Below the pieces are notes generated by a model that was given only the letters and a program-made list of their open reading frames with translations, ran no database searches and was not told where the DNA came from. From Evansella vedderi (lineage in GTDB: Bacteria; Bacillota; Bacilli; Bacillales; Salisediminibacteriaceae), in the NCBI RefSeq assembly GCF_030813435.1, contig NZ_JAUSUG010000024.1, positions 1 through 64,000 on the forward strand: DNA of 64,000 nt, read 5' to 3'. Made by a program: the position numbers and the translations under genes. Numbering within the stretch: position 1 is the stretch's first letter; each line of letters starts with the position of its first letter. Shown piece after piece: positions 60,081 through 64,000 of the stretch.

Positions 60081-60887
60081 ATGCTCCGAGGTTTATATAC
60101 AGCAGGTGCAGGAATGATTGCCCAGCAACGTAGACAAGAAATGTTAACAAACAATATGGCTAATGCTAATACACCAGGGTTTAAAGCAGACCAAGCTTCC
60201 ATGAGATCCTTCCCCAACCAGCTCTTAAAGGCTATGGGGACAAATCACATGCAAAAGTTCGGAACCAATCGAATCGGAGAACTGACAACGGGTGTGTACC
60301 TTCAAGAAGCAACTCCCAATTTCATTCAAGGGGCATTACAGGAAACATTTAACACAACAGACATAGCCCTACTCCAAGGGAACGTTCCTGGACAAGTCAC
60401 CCTCATGTATTCGGTGGAAAACAACGAAGGGGAAGTTCGTTATACTAGAAACGGCAACTTCACCTTTGATGGACAAGGCTTCCTCACTACATCACAAGGT
60501 AATTATGTTCTAGATGCAGCAGGTGAACGAATTCAAGTTGGAAATGAAGATTTCCGCGTCACAAGGAACGGAGAAATTCTAGACGCTGACGAACAGCTTA
60601 TTGCCCAACTAAATGTAGCAGTCATCCCAGATGCAGGGCAGCTTGTGAAAGAAGGGAACGGCCTCTTTCGATATGGCGGGGAAGAACAGGTAGTAACAGC
60701 TGTTAATAATGACGGCGTTACCTATCAGCTTCAGCAAGGCTTTATCGAACAATCCAACGTAGATACAGCCCAAACCATGACAGAAATGATGACAGCCCTG
60801 CGCACCTTTGAAGCAAACCAGAGAGTGCTTCAAGCCTATGACCGAAGCATGGAACGTGCCGTAAACGACATAGGAAGAATCGGCTAA
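60081..60887 (+). CDS. flhO: FlhO, flagellar rod/hook family protein
   Basis: Distal rod component of the flagellar basal body, exported by the flagellar type III system. The 268 aa show the N-terminal Flg_bb_rod motif 'LTNNMANANTPGFKAD', a central hook-like domain, and the C-terminal coiled-coil block 'EMMTALRTFEANQRVLQAYD'. Start follows AGAGGTGGGAGT. In B. subtilis flhO and flhP are adjacent; here a 570-base interval with a large R2 copy separates them. Confidence 0.93.
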   Translation: MLRGLYTAGAGMIAQQRRQEMLTNNMANANTPGFKADQASMRSFPNQLLKAMGTNHMQKFGTNRIGELTTGVYLQEATPNFIQGALQETFNTTDIALLQGNVPGQVTLMYSVENNEGEVRYTRNGNFTFDGQGFLTTSQGNYVLDAAGERIQVGNEDFRVTRNGEILDADEQLIAQLNVAVIPDAGQLVKEGNGLFRYGGEEQVVTAVNNDGVTYQLQQGFIEQSNVDTAQTMTEMMTALRTFEANQRVLQAYDRSMERAVNDIGRIG

Positions 60888-61009
60888 GGTTGTTTTAAAA
60901 AAGCTGTTTTGTAAACATTTCAGCCAATAGCAACAAACAGAAAGATATTTCCAACCAAACAATAAACCAACCATGTTACAATAGTATTACTTTAATAACT
61001 TTTTTAGAA

Positions 61010-61350
61010 AGCTTGGAGAATTGGAAGGCGCCGACTCCAGCGGGAAAAGCAACTGCTGAAGACACCAGAGGGACGAGCTATTTCAGAGAGGCATCACGCG
61101 TGATGCCACTTGAATACGTTTCGAGTTGTCTCGGAACGTCATCGTTTACGATGGCTCTTGGATGTAGCTCCAAAGCAAAGCTAGCAAATGTTTTTGCGTC
61201 GAGTAATCGCAGACACAGGACTTGGGCTGTCTTCAGGCGTGATTGGTCCGCCTGTCTCTTCCTCTGATAGATCAGCTTCGTTGTATATCCGTCGAGATAA
61301 ATTGATGTCTATTCGACGAAGCAATACACTTTGTAGCGGATCCAAGCTAA
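61010..61350 (+). repeat. R2 repeat, longest copy, between flhO and flhP
   Basis: Starts 'aaagcttggagaattgg', ends 'gtagcggatccaagct', so the ends pair as AAGCTTGGA / TCCAAGCT. It has 'cgccgactccagcgggaaaagc' near the left and the module 'cgagttgtctcgg' inside. An 18-base perfect palindrome GGCATCACGCGTGATGCC lies at 61090-61107. At 340 bases it is longer than the 34034 copy. Frames inside it look fortuitous. Confidence 0.7.
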
Positions 61351-61460
61351 ATTATATTTTAAAAAACAATAATCCATTTTGAAAAGAGCCTTCTACATAT
61401 TCTGTAAGGTAATAACGATATGTTTATATACAAAAATTATAATAAAGCGAGTGAACCAAG

Positions 61461-62291
61461 ATGAACCAAGCCATGATTACCTCTGCTGTAACAATGGGAC
61501 AACTGCAGCATAAGCTGGATACAACTGGCCATAACTTAGCAAACTTAAATACGACCGGATACAAACGCCGAGACGTCTCCTTTTCCGACCTTTTATTTCA
61601 GCAAGTAAACAATCAAATCATGGCTCATCACGAGATTGGAAGACAGACACCAAATGGTATTCGAGTAGGCTCAGGGGCCGGCATAGCTCAAACAGCACTC
61701 CGCTTTGAACAGGGATCACTTCAAACAACGGACCGCCCACTAGACGTGGCCCTAACAGAGAAGGGATATTTCTTTGAAATTTCCCCAACAGAGGAAGGCC
61801 AACGCCGCTTCACGAGAGATGGCGCCTTTTACTTAAGCCCTAACCCAGAAGCAGATGGAACCAACCATCTCGTAAACCAAAATGGAGATTACATTTTATC
61901 GTCCGATGGGACACCAATAAATATCCCAAGCCAATACGAGGACATAAAAATTCGTGAAAATGGCATCATCGAAATCACAGCTTTAGGGGGAGAAAGTATC
62001 ATTGTCGGGCAGCTTCAACTCGTACAGGTGGACAAGCCACAGCTCTTAACATCGTACGGCGACAACACCTTTATTTTCCCAAATCTTGAAGACCTTGGCC
62101 TAGAAGAACAAGACGTACTCCAAGACGCCACAGGAATAGGAGTATTCCACCAAGGAGCCCTTGAAATGTCCAACGTAGACATGGGACGAGAAATGGCAGA
62201 AATGCTGCTAGCACAGCGGAATTATCAATTCAACGCACGGGCCATCTCCATCACCGATCAAATGATGGGACTCGTGAACAACATAAGATAG
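61461..62291 (+). CDS. flhP: FlhP, flagellar rod/hook family protein
   Basis: Distal rod protein homologous to FlhO, 276 aa. The N-terminal motif is 'TTGHNLANLNTTGYKRRD' and the C-terminal block 'EMAEMLLAQRNYQFNARA' ends the coiled coil. In B. subtilis FlhO and FlhP together are required for hook assembly and hence for the sigma-D checkpoint. Start ATG 61461 follows GCGAGTGA. Confidence 0.93.
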   Translation: MNQAMITSAVTMGQLQHKLDTTGHNLANLNTTGYKRRDVSFSDLLFQQVNNQIMAHHEIGRQTPNGIRVGSGAGIAQTALRFEQGSLQTTDRPLDVALTEKGYFFEISPTEEGQRRFTRDGAFYLSPNPEADGTNHLVNQNGDYILSSDGTPINIPSQYEDIKIRENGIIEITALGGESIIVGQLQLVQVDKPQLLTSYGDNTFIFPNLEDLGLEEQDVLQDATGIGVFHQGALEMSNVDMGREMAEMLLAQRNYQFNARAISITDQMMGLVNNIR

Positions 62292-62333
62292 TTAAACTGG
62301 GCAAAAGCTTAACATGACGAGGAGTTTGTCATA

Positions 62334-63020
62334 ATGAATAACCATAAAAACAACAACCAAACAGAACTAAATAACCAAACACCAGAAGACCAACAACAAA
62401 ATACTTCCTCTTTTGAAAAAACTCACGCCGAATCCGCAGAAAACGAGTCCAATTCCAATACAGTTAAAGAGGAAGGCGCTTCGACTCCTGCGGATCAGCC
62501 TAGTTCTGAAATGGAGAAAGAAACAGAGAGAGAAACGAATGAGGAACAAACCTCAGAAGACAATTTAGATGGGGTCGAATTAGAATCAGATTCCAATAAG
62601 GATGCAACACCTATAGGAGACGCAACAGACGCAAAGGCTGTTACATCAAGGATGCAACGCTATCACCAACAGGAAGAAACATGCGACAACAGCAAGAGCA
62701 ACGAACAGGATGAGGAAGCTATGAAGAAGGAAGAAGCCAACACCCGTGAACAACGCCGGAATAAAGAGAGAGAAAAAGAAAAGGGTAAAGGAAAGAAACG
62801 GGAGCGAAAAGGGCGCATCCGGTTAATTCCAGTATGGGTGAAAGTGATTGTCTTCGTTCTACTATTAGCTGGCAGTACAGCAGCAGGAGCCATGTTCGGA
62901 TTTGGTTTCGTAGGTGAAGGAGGAGAACCTAGGGACATCTTAGATCGTGAAGTATGGTACCAAATTTGGGACTTCATCTACACAGACACAGAACTCGAAC
63001 GAACAGAAAATGTGGAATAA
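62334..63020 (+). CDS. EpuA-family membrane protein with long disordered N-terminus
   Basis: A 228-aa protein. Residues 1-155 are low-complexity, first N/Q/E/S-rich, then K/E/R-rich, without cofactor motifs. The C-terminal 70 residues hold 'RKGRIRLIPVWVK', one transmembrane helix (about 166-192) and 'VWYQIWDFI', the pattern of the EpuA family (often annotated DNA-directed RNA polymerase subunit beta because of its gene position near rpoB-like names, not because of function). Role unknown. ATG 62334 follows CGAGGAG. It lies between flhP and fabZ and ends at a terminator. Confidence 0.75.
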   Translation: MNNHKNNNQTELNNQTPEDQQQNTSSFEKTHAESAENESNSNTVKEEGASTPADQPSSEMEKETERETNEEQTSEDNLDGVELESDSNKDATPIGDATDAKAVTSRMQRYHQQEETCDNSKSNEQDEEAMKKEEANTREQRRNKEREKEKGKGKKRERKGRIRLIPVWVKVIVFVLLLAGSTAAGAMFGFGFVGEGGEPRDILDREVWYQIWDFIYTDTELERTENVE

Positions 63021-63032
63021 AGATAACGCAAG

Positions 63033-63088
63033 AAAACCGCTCCAAGGTGAAATTAACCTTAACCTCAGCGGTTTTTTATTTTGGGGGA
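63033..63088 (+). terminator. Rho-independent terminator after the EpuA-like gene
   Basis: AAAACCGCT / AGCGGTTTT stem with an inner AAGGT / ACCTT, followed by TTTTTT. Confidence 0.85.
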
Positions 63089-63114
63089 TTTGTAAACTTG
63101 TAACTTGTTTTAAA

Positions 63115-63225
63115 AAGCTTGGAGAAGAGAAAGGCGGCGATTCCAGCGACAAGGGAGGCTGCTTGAAATAGCTACGAGTTGTCTCGACGCATACGCTCCG
63201 AAGCAATGCTTGTAGAGGAAGGAAT
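63115..63225 (+). repeat. R2 repeat, partial copy
   Basis: Starts 'aagcttggagaagagaaagg', carries 'cggcgattccagcg' and the module 'gagttgtctcgacgcatacgc'; the right end is degraded. It fills the gap before fabZ. Confidence 0.7.
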
Positions 63226-63337
63226 GTAGCCTTATTTTAATTATTGGTGGACATGTTCCCCTTGTTTCAGTGACGTAAAAAAAGTAAACTAAAGAGAGAA
63301 TAGGAGTATTACCTACATATAGGAGGAGGTCACAAAT

Positions 63338-63769
63338 ATGTTAACCATAGAAGAAATAAAGGAAATTATCCCCCACCGTTACCCATTTTTATTAGTGGAC
63401 CGTATTTTAGAGGTAGAAGAGGGGCAACGTGCCGTTGGGATTAAAAATGTAACTGCAAATGAAGAGTTCTTTAACGGGCATTTCCCTGATTACCCAGTAA
63501 TGCCGGGAGTTCTTATCATTGAAGCATTAGCACAAGTTGGTGCAGTAGCAATGCTTAAAAAAGAAGAAAACAGAGGAAGACTCGCCTTTTTTGCAGGAAT
63601 TGATGGCTGTCGCTTCAAAGGGCAAGTAAAGCCAGGCGATCAGTTACGGTTAGAAGTGGAAATGACAAGACTTCGTGGAAAAATTGGAAAAGGGAAAGCC
63701 GTCGCATCCGTAGACGGAAAAACAGTCGCAGAAGCAGAAATAATGTTTGCCCTAGGCGACAAAGAATAA
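63338..63769 (+). CDS. fabZ: 3-hydroxyacyl-[acyl-carrier-protein] dehydratase FabZ
   Basis: Removes water from 3-hydroxyacyl-ACP in fatty acid elongation. The 143 aa form one hot-dog domain with catalytic H48 in '[13 protein letters not shown]' and E62 in 'LIIEALAQ'; the N-terminus '[13 protein letters not shown]' is typical. Start ATG 63338 follows TAGGAGGAGG, an excellent ribosome binding site. It corresponds to B. subtilis ywpB at the same position after flhP. Confidence 0.96.
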   Translation: MLTIEEIKEIIPHRYPFLLVDRILEVEEGQRAVGIKNVTANEEFFNGHFPDYPVMPGVLIIEALAQVGAVAMLKKEENRGRLAFFAGIDGCRFKGQVKPGDQLRLEVEMTRLRGKIGKGKAVASVDGKTVAEAEIMFALGDKE

Positions 63770-63792
63770 AAATTAATATTACAAAATATTAC

Positions 63793-63826
63793 AGGACCCG
63801 GTCTGTCACAGACCGGGTCCTTGTCT
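63793..63826 (+). terminator. Hairpin terminator after fabZ
   Basis: Perfect 13-bp stem AGGACCCGGTCTG / CAGACCGGGTCCT with a 3-base loop, followed by TTGTCT, a weak T-run. The remaining 170 bases of the window hold no gene I can identify. Confidence 0.75.
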
Positions 63827-64000
63827 AATTTATGAACAAATGTTAAAACTTATGAAAATGTGTCAAAAAAATCAAAAAGAGGTTTGAGGAAGTCGTTATG
63901 GTGAAATAGAAGTCATAGAAATAGTAATAACAATTGAAACAATGCTAAGTAAAGGAGAAGTGTCATAACGAGATGTCCCTATAATAAATAAAAAGAGCTC

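Noticed and set aside
61013-61382. Two overlapping frames (84 and 64 codons) between flhO and flhP
   Set aside because: Both are within the long R2 copy and show no conserved protein features.

Overview
The window is about 64 kb of a low-GC, endospore-forming, flagellated member of the Bacillaceae. Its backbone is collinear with the B. subtilis 'ywj-ywl-atp-ywm-spoIIQ-mbl' region: spo0F, fba, tal, murAB, glpX, rho, rpmE, tdk, prfA, prmC, spoIIR, ywlB, ywlC, mntP, ywlE, rpiB, ywlG, glyA, upp, the atp operon, ywzB, ywmB, murAA, spoIID, spoIIQ, spoIIID, mbl, flhO, flhP and fabZ. Nearly all genes lie on the + strand. The ATP synthase points to an alkaliphile: subunit c has the P51-x-x-E54-x-x-P57 motif and an AxAxGxA first helix, subunit a has a lysine in the [11 protein letters not shown] segment, and the operon opens with the atpZ-atpI pair. 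An Evansella, Salipaludibacillus or Alkalihalobacillus type of organism would fit; I cannot assign a species.

Layout. 1-1.5 kb: 3' part of an IS4-family transposase and an unrecognised acidic protein. 1.9-15.9 kb: sporulation phosphorelay (spo0F), central carbon metabolism (fba, tal, glpX), cell wall (murAB), transcription termination (rho), translation (rpmE, prfA, prmC), tdk, a small lipoprotein, a reverse-strand CoA-disulfide reductase and spoIIR. 16-29 kb: ywlB, ywlC with a DnaA-box cluster, mntP, ywlE with a coiled-coil insertion, a chemoreceptor, rpiB, ywlG, glyA, a small membrane protein, upp, wecB and a Vpr-like protease. 29.4-37.4 kb: atpZ-atpIBEFHAGDC. 37.4-39.2 kb: a REP-associated transposase and an AT-rich gap. 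39.2-49.2 kb: an 11-gene nuo operon without nuoEFG. 49.9-64 kb: ywzB, ywmB, murAA, spoIID, a BCCT transporter, spoIIQ, spoIIID, mbl, flhO, flhP, an EpuA-type membrane protein and fabZ.

How the genes work together. The atp and nuo operons form a proton-handling unit next to each other. spo0F, spoIIR, spoIID, spoIIQ and spoIIID cover successive stages of sporulation; a sigma-H promoter at spo0F and a sigma-F promoter at spoIIQ can be read directly. fba, tal, glpX and rpiB serve gluconeogenesis and pentose-phosphate exchange.

The least explained material is between genes. There are two families of structured intergenic repeat. R1 (four copies at 5.8, 12.8, 18.6 and 25.2 kb) is a multi-hairpin element whose loop and linker sequences are conserved while its stem sequences change in a compensatory way. 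R2 (about ten whole or decayed copies) is a nested inverted-repeat element, one full copy of which sits inside the atp operon. A third element (R3) sits inside the nuo operon. R1 is my best candidate for an undescribed system.
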